45,236 bases of DNA from Phycisphaerae bacterium (lineage in GTDB: Bacteria; Planctomycetota; Phycisphaerae; UBA1845). Below the pieces are notes generated by a model. It did not search any database and had not been told where the DNA came from. It saw only the letters and a program-made list of their open reading frames with translations. The DNA is taken from positions 1 to 45,236 of the forward strand of contig JAJDEA010000144.1 of NCBI GenBank assembly GCA_029260035.1, read 5' to 3'. The position numbers and the translations under genes were made by a program. Below, piece after piece: positions 1 through 9,153 of this stretch (position 1 is the first letter of the stretch; each line of letters starts with the position of its first letter).

Positions 1-348
1 TTCTTAGGCCAATCCGCTGACGGCTCAGATATTCTTATCTTCTTCCTTCGAGCCAAAAACTCCAATCAGGACGACGCGGAAGCAATTTGCAGAAAAGTTC
101 TCCAAACCCTTGCGAAACAGGAGGGCAGCATTCTCGGAGAATTTGGCGAGGCATCATCGAAACCGATCGGAGACGAAAAAGGCGTCGAAATGACGTCGCC
201 GGATCGCATGACCCTTGTTCGATCAGTCGTCTTGAATTCAGGCCCAGCATATGCAATCTCGCTACGGACAGCCTTGCCAACGCGCATCAATGACGACCTG
301 ACCAACCTACTCGACCTAGCCTGCCGATCCATCATCTTCACGCATTAA
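1..348 (+). CDS. C-terminal part of an unrecognised protein (truncated by window edge)
   Basis: Reading frame 1 is open from the first base to a TAA at 346-348, giving 115 residues with no in-window start, so the 5' part lies outside the window. The piece begins FLGQSADGSDILIFF and ends ACRSIIFTH. It has mixed alpha/beta character, no membrane segment and no motif I recognise. The frame is free of stops over its whole length and codon use resembles the neighbours, which supports it over the shorter antisense frames in the same stretch. Function is unknown. Confidence 0.6.
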   Translation, partial: FLGQSADGSDILIFFLRAKNSNQDDAEAICRKVLQTLAKQEGSILGEFGEASSKPIGDEKGVEMTSPDRMTLVRSVVLNSGPAYAISLRTALPTRINDDLTNLLDLACRSIIFTH

Positions 349-576
349 CCCATCCTAACGAAAGGCAAGTAGATCGCTCTGTTCGATGTTGAATCTGAGC
401 CGGCTCGCTATGGTTCGAGGCCGCGCGCATTTTCGATGGCATCTGTCTTGGGATTCGCTCTAAAGTGATTCAAGAAAATGCTTCGCCATGCAGCCCCTTG
501 TCGCTATGATAGGGCAACTCCCATCGGTCTGACGCTTTGTCATTGAGTTGTCTAGAGCAGAACGTGGAGGTCGGGC
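349..576. other. Intergenic spacer before the pseudopilin gene
   Basis: A 228-base gap between the truncated first gene and the pseudopilin gene. It holds a Shine-Dalgarno GGAGG at 566-570, six bases before the ATG at 577. I see no convincing sigma-70 promoter, hairpin terminator or RNA gene. The antisense frame running through 460-921 is a shadow of the pseudopilin gene. Confidence 0.4.
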
Positions 577-1374
577 ATGTTTCAACATAGAAAACGACAA
601 GCTGGCGTCGTTTGTCGCAGGCGGAATGCAGGCAAGCGGTACGGTACGACCCTTCTGGAAGTTATCCTGGTCATCAGTATTGTTGCATTCATGCTGTCGT
701 TGCTCTCTCCGATGCTTCGCAAAGCGCGCGAGCAAGCGCGAAGGCTGATCTGTGCAAACAATCTCAGGCAGTGGGGAAATGCATCGCAGTATTATCGCGA
801 AGACTTTAACGATTTCATCCCCACCGAAGGAACGTATCTCAAGATCAACAAGCCCTACACCTGGTTCAATGTCTTGCCGCCTTATCTCAATGCGCCGGCT
901 TACGTTGATATCGAACGGCAAGGCAAGTTGATAAAGGAGCTACCCTCGCTCAATTCCTGGATTTGCCCATCGAAAAATGTTAGCAAGTATTTCAAGAGCA
1001 GGTCGGGCAAGAACCAATTTCATTACGGAATGAATCGTGTGCTTGACGGCGTGGATAGCCGTGACGCCCCCACTTCGTCCGACCAGGGCGAGTTGCCTAT
1101 TCGGGCTAATCGCTATGCTCGAAAGCCGACGACGGTTTTCATGTTCGACATATTCCCGAACAGTCCGCACGGCATGGCTGACGACGTGGGAACAAGCTAC
1201 CATTTTGATTACGCAAACGTACTTTTTCTTGATTCAGGTGTGGGCCATTTTCGCGCCAGCGATTTTGTTACAGATGGCGATTACCGCAACGGGAGCATCA
1301 TTTGGAATCATCCCGGCTTGTATTGGGGGTATATGCCCCCAACCGTGGCAGCCCGTAGCCCCGCGACGAATTAG
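577..1374 (+). CDS. Type II secretion/type IV pilin-like protein with H-X9-DG-type C-terminal region
   Basis: This 265-residue protein starts with a long basic leader (about 23 residues) followed by G-TTLLE and a hydrophobic stretch, the pattern of a class III prepilin peptidase site with the conserved Glu at position 5 of the mature protein. A CANNLRQWG segment follows the helix, as in the large planctomycete family of secreted pseudopilins. Near the C-terminus His-FDYANVLFL-Asp matches the family's H-X9-D-G motif, except that the last Gly is Ser. The start ATG has GGAGG six bases upstream. It is probably exported and processed by a prepilin peptidase. The role in planctomycetes is unknown and no other pilus gene is nearby. 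Confidence 0.8.
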   Translation: MFQHRKRQAGVVCRRRNAGKRYGTTLLEVILVISIVAFMLSLLSPMLRKAREQARRLICANNLRQWGNASQYYREDFNDFIPTEGTYLKINKPYTWFNVLPPYLNAPAYVDIERQGKLIKELPSLNSWICPSKNVSKYFKSRSGKNQFHYGMNRVLDGVDSRDAPTSSDQGELPIRANRYARKPTTVFMFDIFPNSPHGMADDVGTSYHFDYANVLFLDSGVGHFRASDFVTDGDYRNGSIIWNHPGLYWGYMPPTVAARSPATN

Positions 1375-1378
1375 AAAA

Positions 1379-1425
1379 TGCTCTATTCATTTGTCATGTA
1401 GCGTTCGAGTGCATGTTTCTTCGGT
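1379..1425 (+). repeat. Partial copy (C) of dispersed intergenic repeat
   Basis: Contains CTCTATTC, then TGTAGCGTTCGAGTGCAT, which aligns with the first half of the full copies at 11243-11335, 23435-23527 and 39764-39853. The second half (ATTCGCCGCTAC block and GCTATA end) is not recognisable, so this is a decayed or partial copy. Confidence 0.5.
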
Positions 1426-1665
1426 GATATGTTCGCGACTGCCGCCATCCTAATCGCTTGTGGCGATCGCAGCATCCTCCTTGTTGAATCCTCGTTTAAC
1501 GGAGCCTATTCACAGCCGAAATCGAACCAGCCTTCTTCTCGATCGCTGGCAATTTGAAGTGAAATCAAGATGGCCAACACTCGCATCCTGGAAAGGCTGT
1601 ACGACGTTTTTTCGCAACGGCCATTTCTGACCCACCGCGAGAGCAATTCGGCACACTGAGAATTG

Positions 1666-1693
1666 TTGACACAATTCGCCTATCTTATATATT
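1666..1693 (+). promoter_or_regulatory. Sigma-70-type promoter for the LysM lipoprotein
   Basis: TTGACA (1666-1671) is a perfect -35 box, followed after 16 bases by TATATT (1688-1693) as the -10 box. The predicted start of transcription is near 1700, leaving a leader of about 40 bases with AGGAGG before the ATG at 1740. This is the clearest housekeeping promoter in the window. Confidence 0.7.
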
Positions 1694-1739
1694 CGTAGCA
1701 GGTTTAGTCATCCCAATCGATCGACAGGAGGTCATCACT

Positions 1740-2177
1740 ATGCGACGGACTGCAATGCTCATTTCACTGTGTGCTTTTTCCATCGTTTCTCTAACAGGCT
1801 GTGCAACCTGGAACAAATTGTTCGGCGGTAATAAGGCAGAGTTCCAGGAGCCAATGGCGTCCGCCAATGACTATGGCACGTCAATGGATCGATACGAGGA
1901 GCCTGCCCAGCAAGCAACAGATGTAGCTTCGAGGTATGAAGAGACCCCGCGCAGCTACGACCCCTATCCGACGTACGGCTCACAGACTACACCGACGGCT
2001 GTTCCACTCACTAGTACGAACACGCGTTATCATACGGTAACTAAAAGCGACACGCTTTATAAGCTGGCGCGAACTTATTACCATGACGCGGCGCGCTGGA
2101 AAGATATTTACAAGGCCAATCCGGAGATTTCGGATCCGAACAGGATTTTTGTTGGCCAAAAAATTCTCATTCCGTAG
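1740..2177 (+). CDS. LysM-domain lipoprotein
   Basis: This 145-residue protein has a lipoprotein signal peptide with lipobox LTGC, so Cys21 should be lipidated. A polar Tyr/Pro/Glu-rich linker (about residues 22-95) leads to a single C-terminal LysM domain: YHTVTKSDTLYKLARTYY, then KDIYKANP, then IFVGQKILIP. LysM domains bind N-acetylglucosamine-containing glycans such as peptidoglycan, so the protein probably sits in the periplasm attached to a membrane and touching the wall. AGGAGG lies before the ATG. recG starts shortly downstream on the same strand and the two may be co-transcribed. Confidence 0.85.
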   Translation: MRRTAMLISLCAFSIVSLTGCATWNKLFGGNKAEFQEPMASANDYGTSMDRYEEPAQQATDVASRYEETPRSYDPYPTYGSQTTPTAVPLTSTNTRYHTVTKSDTLYKLARTYYHDAARWKDIYKANPEISDPNRIFVGQKILIP

Positions 2178-2251
2178 AGCCTTGCCAGTTTGAGTTGTGT
2201 CCGCTGTTTTCTTGTTGAGCGCGGGCGCTGCATCGCCAATGGCCACGGCTG

Positions 2252-2268
2252 AAGGAGCTGGATCGTTG
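2252..2268 (+). promoter_or_regulatory. Ribosome binding site deciding a TTG start for recG
   Basis: AAGGAG at 2252-2257 lies eight bases before an in-frame TTG at 2266. The upstream alternatives (GTG 2197 and ATG 2239) lack a Shine-Dalgarno sequence. Starting at 2266 puts 15 residues before the GVG of the wedge-domain motif, the same distance as I recall for E. coli RecG. Confidence 0.6.
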
Positions 2269-4347
2269 GCGAATCGGTTGGCACTTGATGACTCCGTTCA
2301 ATTCGTCCGGGGTGTTGGCCCGGTTCGCGCCAAGCACTTCGAGACGTTGGGTATTCGAACGGTCAGCGATCTCGTCGAACACTATCCCTTTCGATACGAG
2401 CTACTACCGAAATCCGTTTCTATCGAACAACTCAGCCTGGGAGAAGTTGTTACGATCGTCGGCGAAGTAGAACGCATTCGCGTACGCGGGCGTATGCGCC
2501 AGCAAGCCATTCACGCCCTCGTTGCTGACGGCACGGGCGAATGCAATGTGCGTTGGTTTCAATCGCCCTATCTCATCGATCGGCTACACGAGGGACTTAC
2601 GGTTCGCCTCTCGGGCAAAGTGGACTGCTACAACGACCGGGCCTCCCTGACCAATCCCAAGTTGACGATCATCGCCGATGAGCAGGACCCATTCGCCAAC
2701 GACATCGATCGGCATGAAGCCGTATACCCCGCCTGCGCTGAACTTTCGAGCAAGTATATTGCGAAAATTATCGCGAGCGTTTTAGACGACGCGTTGGAAC
2801 AGGTCGGCGAGACCTTGCCGAGTTCGTTGCGGGCTAAACGCAATTTGCCGCCCCGGCGAACGGCGATCCTTCGAAAGCACAAGCCTACCGACATTAACGA
2901 AGTTTCCGTTGCACACGAGCGACTGGCGTATGAGGAATTTCTTCTGTGTCAGTTGGCTGTCCAAATAAGCCGTCACCATACCAAGCGGTCTCAACATGCG
3001 CAGCCAATCGTTACAACGAAGGCGATTGATGTACGAATTCGCCGAAGGCTACCATTTAAGCTGACCGCAGAACAAAATCGCGCCGTTTCCGAAATCTGCG
3101 CCGACCTGGCTATGCCAACTCCGATGAATCGATTGTTGCAGGCGGATGTTGGAGCGGGCAAGACTGTCGTAGCCATTTATGCAACTCTGACCGCAATCGC
3201 CAATCGCAGGCAAGTGGCGTTTCTAGCGCCGACTGAAGTGCTGGCATCGCAACATCTCGCAAAGATAAAAGGCTATCTATCCGGGAGTCAGGTCAATGTC
3301 TCTTTCTTGTCAGGATCATCCTCAGCATCTGAGCGAAACATCGTGCGACAGTCTCTCCTGACGGGAGAGTGCAATCTTATCGTCGGCACACACGCCCTCC
3401 TGCAAAAAGGGGTCCGTTTTCGCGATCTGGGGCTTGTTGTTGTGGACGAGCAGCAGAAATTCGGCGTCTCGCAACGGGCGGCACTTCGCGCAAAAGGGCA
3501 TGCTCCTCATACGCTTGTGCTAACCGCGACTCCGATCCCACGAACCCTCGCCATGACCGTGTTTGGTGACTTGGATGTGTCCATAATGAGGGGACTCCCG
3601 CCAGGCCGAAAACCGGTTCAAACAACACTATGCACAGAAAGCACACAGCCGAAAACGTGGGAATGGATCCGATCAAGGCTAGGCCAAGGTGAGCAAGCCT
3701 ATATCGTCTACCCACTAGTCGATGAATCGGAGTCATTGCCGCTCAAAGCCGCTCGTGTTGAATCGCAAAAATTAGCCGCAACGACTCTTTCAGGTATTGA
3801 GGTTGGCTTGCTTCATGGCAAGATGCGTGCGGAAGAAAAAACGCAGGCGCTGGAGCGATTTCGAGCCAATAAGACGTCGGCACTCGTTGCGACGACAGTT
3901 GTGGAAGTTGGCATGGATGTGCCGAACGCAACCATGATGGTAATTCAGCATGCGGAACGATATGGGCTAAGCCAACTACACCAGCTTCGAGGTCGAATCG
4001 GCCGCGGTTCAAAGCCGTCGCATTGCTTCTTGTTTACAGATTCGGACACCGAAGCCGCAAACAATAGGCTGGGCATACTTTGTGCTACAAACGACGGCTT
4101 TCGGGTCGCCGAGGAAGACCTTCGATTACGCGGGCCTGGCGAGTTACTCGGCACCAGACAACATGGCCTGCCCGCCTTCAAAGTAGCTGATGTCGTAAAC
4201 GACCTGGAGATTCTTGAGTTGGCGAGGGATGATGCAGCCGAGATTCTGCGAACGGACGACCGACTAAATCAACCCCAGCATCGTCAACTCAGGTCGGAAC
4301 TCTATCGGCGTTATGGCCAAGTCCTCGCCTTTGCCGATGTTGCATGA
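2266..4347 (+). CDS. recG: ATP-dependent DNA helicase RecG
   Basis: RecG unwinds and reverses stalled replication forks and branched DNA. The 693-residue product has a helix-hairpin-helix-like start ([16 protein letters not shown]), an OB-fold wedge domain, then the helicase core: Walker A in ADVGAGKT, motif [10 protein letters not shown], motif [11 protein letters not shown], and motifs IV-VI including [10 protein letters not shown]. The C-terminal translocation motif is present as [19 protein letters not shown]. Motif II is unusual: the family norm is DEQH. The TTG start is chosen from its ribosome binding site; an ORF open from GTG 2197 would add 23 residues. It follows the LysM gene closely. 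Confidence 0.93.
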   Translation: MANRLALDDSVQFVRGVGPVRAKHFETLGIRTVSDLVEHYPFRYELLPKSVSIEQLSLGEVVTIVGEVERIRVRGRMRQQAIHALVADGTGECNVRWFQSPYLIDRLHEGLTVRLSGKVDCYNDRASLTNPKLTIIADEQDPFANDIDRHEAVYPACAELSSKYIAKIIASVLDDALEQVGETLPSSLRAKRNLPPRRTAILRKHKPTDINEVSVAHERLAYEEFLLCQLAVQISRHHTKRSQHAQPIVTTKAIDVRIRRRLPFKLTAEQNRAVSEICADLAMPTPMNRLLQADVGAGKTVVAIYATLTAIANRRQVAFLAPTEVLASQHLAKIKGYLSGSQVNVSFLSGSSSASERNIVRQSLLTGECNLIVGTHALLQKGVRFRDLGLVVVDEQQKFGVSQRAALRAKGHAPHTLVLTATPIPRTLAMTVFGDLDVSIMRGLPPGRKPVQTTLCTESTQPKTWEWIRSRLGQGEQAYIVYPLVDESESLPLKAARVESQKLAATTLSGIEVGLLHGKMRAEEKTQALERFRANKTSALVATTVVEVGMDVPNATMMVIQHAERYGLSQLHQLRGRIGRGSKPSHCFLFTDSDTEAANNRLGILCATNDGFRVAEEDLRLRGPGELLGTRQHGLPAFKVADVVNDLEILELARDDAAEILRTDDRLNQPQHRQLRSELYRRYGQVLAFADVA

Positions 4348-4460
4348 CAGACACTTAATCAATCGTGGCTATGATCGCAAGAAATCGCGCATCATCCTGG
4401 CACCATTGAAGCCTTAGCAATCAATGAGTGGCGACGCATAGGAAAGTAAGAGGAATTCAT

Positions 4461-6335
4461 GTGGCTGACGCAACGGCCTTAAAGATCAAGACGGTCACCA
4501 ATGGGCAACCACGCGTCTTGCGCATCGCGTCTATAATAGTTTCGATCCTCGCACTTGCTGCGATGGTCTCGATTGCGCTCGAGTTCGGGTTTGTCACTCC
4601 GCCGTTGCCTGAGGCGCTCCTGGTTTCTGTCCAGGTTGTCGCAATCGTCGCCTATGTGTGTTTGCGTGTTTACCAAATCGTCCGCGCCGGTTTCCGCTGG
4701 GAAGCGATTCGTTCCTGCATGCCCGATTTCGTTTTGCTTGCGATAGCCGGTCTTGTCATTGTCTTTGTTCAAGTTGAAGCAAGTCATCAGCCTATTATTA
4801 AAGCTTCGGCGCTCTATGTAGGCGTAATGCAGGCCCTGCTTCTTACGCGATTGTTGATTGCGGGCGTTCGCCTGAATCTTGCTCTTTCGCAAAGCCATTT
4901 ACACCCTGCGCGCGTCATGGCTTTGGCATTTTGCGCTTTGATCTTACTCGGAGGATTAGCGCTTTCGCTGCCCAAAGCCACGAACCCCGGACTGCTCGAA
5001 TCATCCGGCATGTGTGTTTACGAGCACATTCTAAACTGCATGTTCACCGCCATCAGTGCCTGCTGCGTCACCGGCTTAGCCATTTACGACACCGGGCAGG
5101 ATTTCACGCTTTTCGGGCAAATCGTCATCCTGATTCTTATCCAGGCTGGGGGCCTAGGAATCATGATCTTCGGCGGTGTTTTCGGATTGCTCGCTGGTCG
5201 ACAGCTTTCGCTAAAGCAATCCCTGGTCCTGCAAGATTCGCTGAGCCATCGTACGATAGGCCAACTGCGATCAATGGTAGCCTTTGTCGTCATCCTAACA
5301 ATCGTTGCAGAAGCCGTCGGCGCGGCGGCTCTGTATCCGTTGTGGAGCCATTTGGATTCCGTGTGGTTGCGAATCTTTTACAGCGTCTTCCATGCCGTCA
5401 GCGCCTTTTGCAATGCAGGCTTCGCTCTTCAATCGGACAGCCTGATCCCCTACCGCGGTGCTTGGCAAGTCTACGGTGCCATCGTTCCGTTAATCGTCGT
5501 CGGCGGGCTAGGCTTCCCAGTTTTGAGTGACTTATGGCAGCTGGCAAAGCTGCGCCTGCAGCGGTTTCTTGCATCAATCAGCAGGAATCCAGCGCATCGC
5601 GGGCCAGCGAAGAGACGCGTTTTGTCGCTTCACACAAGACTCGTTCTTCTCGCGTCTGGGGTTCTTATTTTCGTGCCAACGCTTCTCTTCTTCATCCTCG
5701 AGTCCGATCCGCTCCTTTCATCAGGCCCGGGGACTGTTCCGCCTGAGAGTCAGAAAATGGTAGACGGCGGCGTGATGGACAGATTGCTGGATTCGTTTTT
5801 CCTATCAATCACCTGCCGCACAGCCGGATTCAATACGGTTGAAATGAATGTCGATTCGATGACGTCGTCCAGTCATTTCCTGGCATCGCTACTCATGTTC
5901 ATCGGCGGATCGCCCGCATCAACAGCTGGTGGAGTCAAGACGATCGGTATTGCGGTATTGATACTCGGCGTAACGGCGACACTTCAAGGTAGAAAACGAA
6001 TCGAAGCGTTCGGCAGAACGATACCGGAGGATGTCGTGCGGAGAGCGGCGGCGGTAGTGTTTGTCATGTTTGGTTTAGCAAGTCTGAGCACTCTGTTGCT
6101 TTGCAGTCTGGAGGATTGCTCTTTGCGGGAAGCGCTCTTTGAATCGGTGTCCGCGTGCGGAACCGTTGGGCTGTCAACCGGGCTTACTCCGCATTTGACG
6201 CTGGGCGGAAGGATCGTCATCATGGTCGTCATGTTTGCGGGCAGGCTCGGACCTTTGACCTTATTGGTCGCGCTCGCGGGTCGCCGCAAGGCAGCACAAT
6301 ATGAATATGCAATGGAGAGCGTAGTCATAGGCTAG
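4461..6335 (+). CDS. trkH: TrkH/KtrB-type potassium uptake membrane subunit
   Basis: This is the ion-translocating subunit of a Trk/Ktr K+ transporter in the inner membrane, about 624 residues. Four selectivity-filter loops each keep the key glycine: CCVTGLAIYD (about residue 205), CNAGFAL (320), CRTAGFNT (456) and CGTVGLST (570). An extra hydrophobic N-terminal region with several helices precedes the conserved pore, as in long TrkH forms. The GTG at 4461 has AGAGGA six bases upstream and is preferred to GTG 4428, which has none. The cognate NAD-binding subunit gene follows after 38 bases. Confidence 0.9.
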   Translation: MADATALKIKTVTNGQPRVLRIASIIVSILALAAMVSIALEFGFVTPPLPEALLVSVQVVAIVAYVCLRVYQIVRAGFRWEAIRSCMPDFVLLAIAGLVIVFVQVEASHQPIIKASALYVGVMQALLLTRLLIAGVRLNLALSQSHLHPARVMALAFCALILLGGLALSLPKATNPGLLESSGMCVYEHILNCMFTAISACCVTGLAIYDTGQDFTLFGQIVILILIQAGGLGIMIFGGVFGLLAGRQLSLKQSLVLQDSLSHRTIGQLRSMVAFVVILTIVAEAVGAAALYPLWSHLDSVWLRIFYSVFHAVSAFCNAGFALQSDSLIPYRGAWQVYGAIVPLIVVGGLGFPVLSDLWQLAKLRLQRFLASISRNPAHRGPAKRRVLSLHTRLVLLASGVLIFVPTLLFFILESDPLLSSGPGTVPPESQKMVDGGVMDRLLDSFFLSITCRTAGFNTVEMNVDSMTSSSHFLASLLMFIGGSPASTAGGVKTIGIAVLILGVTATLQGRKRIEAFGRTIPEDVVRRAAAVVFVMFGLASLSTLLLCSLEDCSLREALFESVSACGTVGLSTGLTPHLTLGGRIVIMVVMFAGRLGPLTLLVALAGRRKAAQYEYAMESVVIG

Positions 6336-6373
6336 TGCAGCTTCAAGACGGCGCCGAATATCAGAGATACGTC

Positions 6374-7060
6374 ATGGAAAAATTTGCAGTCATCGGCTTG
6401 GGGCGGTTCGGTCAAAAACTTGCGCGATCCCTAACCGCTGCGGAAGCCGAAGTGATTGCGATCGACCTTAACGTAAAGCTCATCGAACAAATGCGTGATG
6501 AGGTCGCTCTTGCGGTACGTTTGGACGGCACGAACAAGGACGCATTACATGCCCAAGGTGTGCATGAGGTTGGCACCGCGATTGTCGGCATCGGTCATAA
6601 CTTTGAAGCGGCTGCGCTCACCGTCGCCAACCTGAAGGAACTCGGCGTCGGTCGCATTATTGCTCGCGCAGAGTCGGACATTCAAGCGACGATCCTAAAA
6701 CGCGTCGGTGCCCATGAAGTCGCTCAGCCTGAAAACGAATCGGCACTGCGGTGGGCACATCGACTCGCACTACCGAATCTCAAGCAATATGTGGAGCTTG
6801 GCGAAGGCCATAGCATGGTCTATGTCAAAGCGCCTGATACTCTTCTTCATGCGACATTGAAGGAACTGGATTTACGCAATCGACATGGCGTCAATCTGAT
6901 CGCCATCGAACGGCGAATAACGGTCCAATCAGGAGAGGGAGAAACGCCCGTTTCTTCTCTCGTTCTTGAGATTCCCAGTGCCACTTCTAGGATTTTGCCG
7001 GACGACGTGCTCGTACTTGTCGGCTCTAATGAGAGCTTAAGGCAGATTCCGCAGGGATAG
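6374..7060 (+). CDS. trkA: TrkA/KtrA-type potassium uptake regulatory subunit
   Basis: This is the cytoplasmic gating subunit of the K+ transporter, 228 residues. The RCK-N Rossmann fold is shown by VIGLGRFGQKLA near the N-terminus and the acidic end of strand 2 (VIAIDLN). The C-terminal RCK-C domain ends with ILPDDVLVLVGSNESLRQI. There is one RCK pair, as in KtrA, rather than the two of E. coli TrkA. The ATG at 6374 is preferred to the GTG overlapping the trkH stop, because the Rossmann strand follows at once. It forms an operon with trkH. Confidence 0.88.
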   Translation: MEKFAVIGLGRFGQKLARSLTAAEAEVIAIDLNVKLIEQMRDEVALAVRLDGTNKDALHAQGVHEVGTAIVGIGHNFEAAALTVANLKELGVGRIIARAESDIQATILKRVGAHEVAQPENESALRWAHRLALPNLKQYVELGEGHSMVYVKAPDTLLHATLKELDLRNRHGVNLIAIERRITVQSGEGETPVSSLVLEIPSATSRILPDDVLVLVGSNESLRQIPQG

Positions 7061-7161
7061 TCCGTTCTTCCATTATATATCCCAAAGGAATGGCGTTCGG
7101 CGCACGGATTGCAGTCCCCTTTTGCTGTTTCCATTGTGCGCATGCTGGAACGCGAACGGTT

Positions 7162-7207
7162 TTAGGACTTCATGCGGTTCTTCGCATGATGATCAATGAT
7201 GTCCTAA
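7162..7207 (+). promoter_or_regulatory. Nested hairpin in the trkA-downstream spacer
   Basis: TTAGGAC (7162-7168) pairs with GTCCTAA (7201-7207), and inside it CATGCG (7171-7176) pairs with CGCATG (7183-7188) around a six-base loop. There is no T-tract after it, so it is not a typical intrinsic terminator. It could be a leader structure for the gene at 7338 or a factor-dependent end for trkHA. Confidence 0.4.
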
Positions 7208-7337
7208 TGCTTGGATATCGGACGCCCGGGTCCTTGTAGAAGCTGCGTAGTCGATGCGCTACAATGCACTAGGTTTTTGCATCTTCCCTGTAGGAGGGGA
7301 CGCGCAGAGACTATCTTCGGCGTTAAGGGGGGAAGCA

Positions 7338-8903
7338 ATGAAGCGGCGAGTTGTTTTCGCAGCCTGTCTATTATCCACAGTCATGGCACTGTTGCCGATA
7401 TCGCTTGCCTTCTTCGACGGAGCCAGCGAAGGATATACCGCCGGGCCAATAAGCCCAAACGGAGTTGGTGCCGATTGCACAGCTTGTCACTTTTATAATG
7501 ACGGCGGGGGGCAAGTAGAGCTATTGGGCGCTCCAGAACGATATCGCGCTGGTGTCGTTTACGACATGACCGTCCGCGTGGCGGATCCAGAGCAAATCGG
7601 TGCCGGATTTGAGATTAGCGCTGAAAACCTGTCAGGGCACGGGGGTATGTTTATTGCTGATACTCAACCGCCAATTCGTACTCAACTCGCCAGCAGCAAT
7701 CCCAACTACCTCACGCACACTTTCTTTAGTTATGCAGACTCGCTTAATCAATGGGGCAGCAATGGCGGCGCGTACTCCTTTCCGATCCAATGGCAGGCAC
7801 CCGTAACCGATGTCGGAAGGTTGACGTTTTTCACTGCAGGCAATGCTGTTTTTCATACGCAGATCAATCCCCCTGCTACGAATCCTGACATTGCGGATGA
7901 TCGGTATTATGCCGCCCGCAAGACAATCGGATTCGCCGAGCCAGGCGACGCAGACGGCGATGCCGACCTCGATCTTGCCGATTTTGCATCTTTCCAAAGG
8001 TGCTACAACGATGACATGCCTTCGACGGATCCTGGCTGTGAATACCTGTATCTCGACAGCGATGATTCCGTTTCATTGGATGACGCGGAAATATTCATTG
8101 GCGCCCTGGACGGACCGATCGCGTTGGATCCCGGCTCCTATGTGATGGCGGACGAAATGAAAGGTGGGTTGCTGTACGATAAGTGGTGGCGGGAAGCTGG
8201 GCTTGCAGCCCCGACGACAGACCATCCACTATGGGCGAGCCGACCTGACCTAGTGTCGAATACGCGATCGGGATCAACAACATGGCGATGCAAAGAGTGC
8301 CATGGTTGGGACTACAAGGGAGTCGATGGCGCTTATGCAACTGGTTCGCATCGGACGGGTTTCCCGGGGATTCTTGGCACAACCCTGCAGCCTTCGCAAA
8401 TGTTCGAGCTTCTCAAGAACCCGCCGTCAGTGGAATTAACGAACGGGCATGATTATGCTTCGGTTGGATTATCTGATGCCGCCATCTGGGATGTCGTAAA
8501 AATGGCACTTGTAAGCACCACGGATGTAGCAGGGGTGATCGGCGCCTGCAGCACAAGTGCTACGAGTTGCACAATTGACAATGAATGCCCAATGGGAGAG
8601 ACATGCAACGCAAAAGGATTCGTCGGCAATGCTCTATTTGGGCAAATCGACTATGTCAACTTATGCAGTTCCTGTCATGATCCTGCCAGTGGACTTGGCG
8701 GCTTGGGTACGGGGATCAACTTCGGATCGGACCTCTCGCCGGTGTATGTGGGAACCGTCGCGGCTGGAAACCCGTGGGAGTTCATTCACAAGGTGCGCTT
8801 TGGCCATCCGGCCAGCCCAATGCCTGCAATGGATCTGTTGGGATTCACGTTGCAGGACGCTGCAGACCTGGGGGCCTACTCGGCGACACTTCCTATCAAT
8901 TGA
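7338..8903 (+). CDS. Secreted multi-domain c-type cytochrome with dockerin-like segment
   Basis: A 521-residue exported protein with a clear signal peptide. Order of parts: an N-terminal region with CTACH (Cys47) resembling choice-of-anchor V/Reeler-like domains; a dockerin-like segment with two calcium-loop patterns (DADGDADLDLADF and DSDDSVSLDDAEIF, about residues 200-255); then a C-terminal cytochrome c-like region with CKECH (Cys318) and CSSCH (Cys443). Three CxxCH motifs mean up to three covalent haems. A Cys-rich insert (CTIDNECPMGETC) precedes the last haem site. The ATG at 7338 has a purine-rich GGGGGGAAG upstream and gives a proper signal peptide. Role is probably extracytoplasmic electron transfer; the partner is unknown. 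Confidence 0.75.
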   Translation: MKRRVVFAACLLSTVMALLPISLAFFDGASEGYTAGPISPNGVGADCTACHFYNDGGGQVELLGAPERYRAGVVYDMTVRVADPEQIGAGFEISAENLSGHGGMFIADTQPPIRTQLASSNPNYLTHTFFSYADSLNQWGSNGGAYSFPIQWQAPVTDVGRLTFFTAGNAVFHTQINPPATNPDIADDRYYAARKTIGFAEPGDADGDADLDLADFASFQRCYNDDMPSTDPGCEYLYLDSDDSVSLDDAEIFIGALDGPIALDPGSYVMADEMKGGLLYDKWWREAGLAAPTTDHPLWASRPDLVSNTRSGSTTWRCKECHGWDYKGVDGAYATGSHRTGFPGILGTTLQPSQMFELLKNPPSVELTNGHDYASVGLSDAAIWDVVKMALVSTTDVAGVIGACSTSATSCTIDNECPMGETCNAKGFVGNALFGQIDYVNLCSSCHDPASGLGGLGTGINFGSDLSPVYVGTVAAGNPWEFIHKVRFGHPASPMPAMDLLGFTLQDAADLGAYSATLPIN

Positions 8904-9153
8904 AACGAATTCGGGCTTCGTTAGTCGTATGTCTTGATCTTTCGACATCGCATCCAATGGTTAGCCGTTAGTTGGCCTGATCAAAAAAGCGTTCCTGGCG
9001 GTAGCATTTTCGCGATAGCTTGGCAGTACACAGCAAGTTCCCTATCACTGAAACAGAAGCTCGGGTTGTTTAGCAGGCGAGCACACAGTATAATAATGTG
9101 CCTTAAGCCGATTTTGCGCATACCAGAAGTATGATCATGGGAGATGAGGGGAA
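8904..9153. other. Intergenic region with promoter for the sialidase-like gene
   Basis: A 250-base spacer. The right half holds a promoter at 9066-9094 with an overlapping short inverted repeat, and GAGGGGAA just before the ATG at 9154. I see nothing supportable in 8904-9060. Confidence 0.4.
9066..9101 (+). promoter_or_regulatory. Promoter with inverted repeat over the -10 box
   Basis: TTGTTT (9066-9071), 17 bases, then a perfect TATAAT (9089-9094). GCACA (9081-9085) and TGTGC (9097-9101) form a dyad centred on the -10 box, which could be an operator. It would drive the secreted protein at 9154 with a leader of about 50 bases. Confidence 0.6.

Larger units (their letters stand above)
1375..1739. 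other. Intergenic region with partial repeat copy and a promoter
   Basis: This 365-base gap has two recognisable parts. At 1379-1425 there is a partial copy of the dispersed intergenic repeat described elsewhere in this annotation. At 1666-1693 there is a good sigma-70-type promoter, with an AGGAGG ribosome binding site just before the lipoprotein start at 1740. I see nothing else in the stretch between about 1430 and 1660. Confidence 0.5.

Noticed and set aside
460..921. 153-residue minus-strand frame
   Set aside because: It overlaps the pseudopilin gene, has no ribosome binding site and no recognisable features; the plus frame has clear family motifs.
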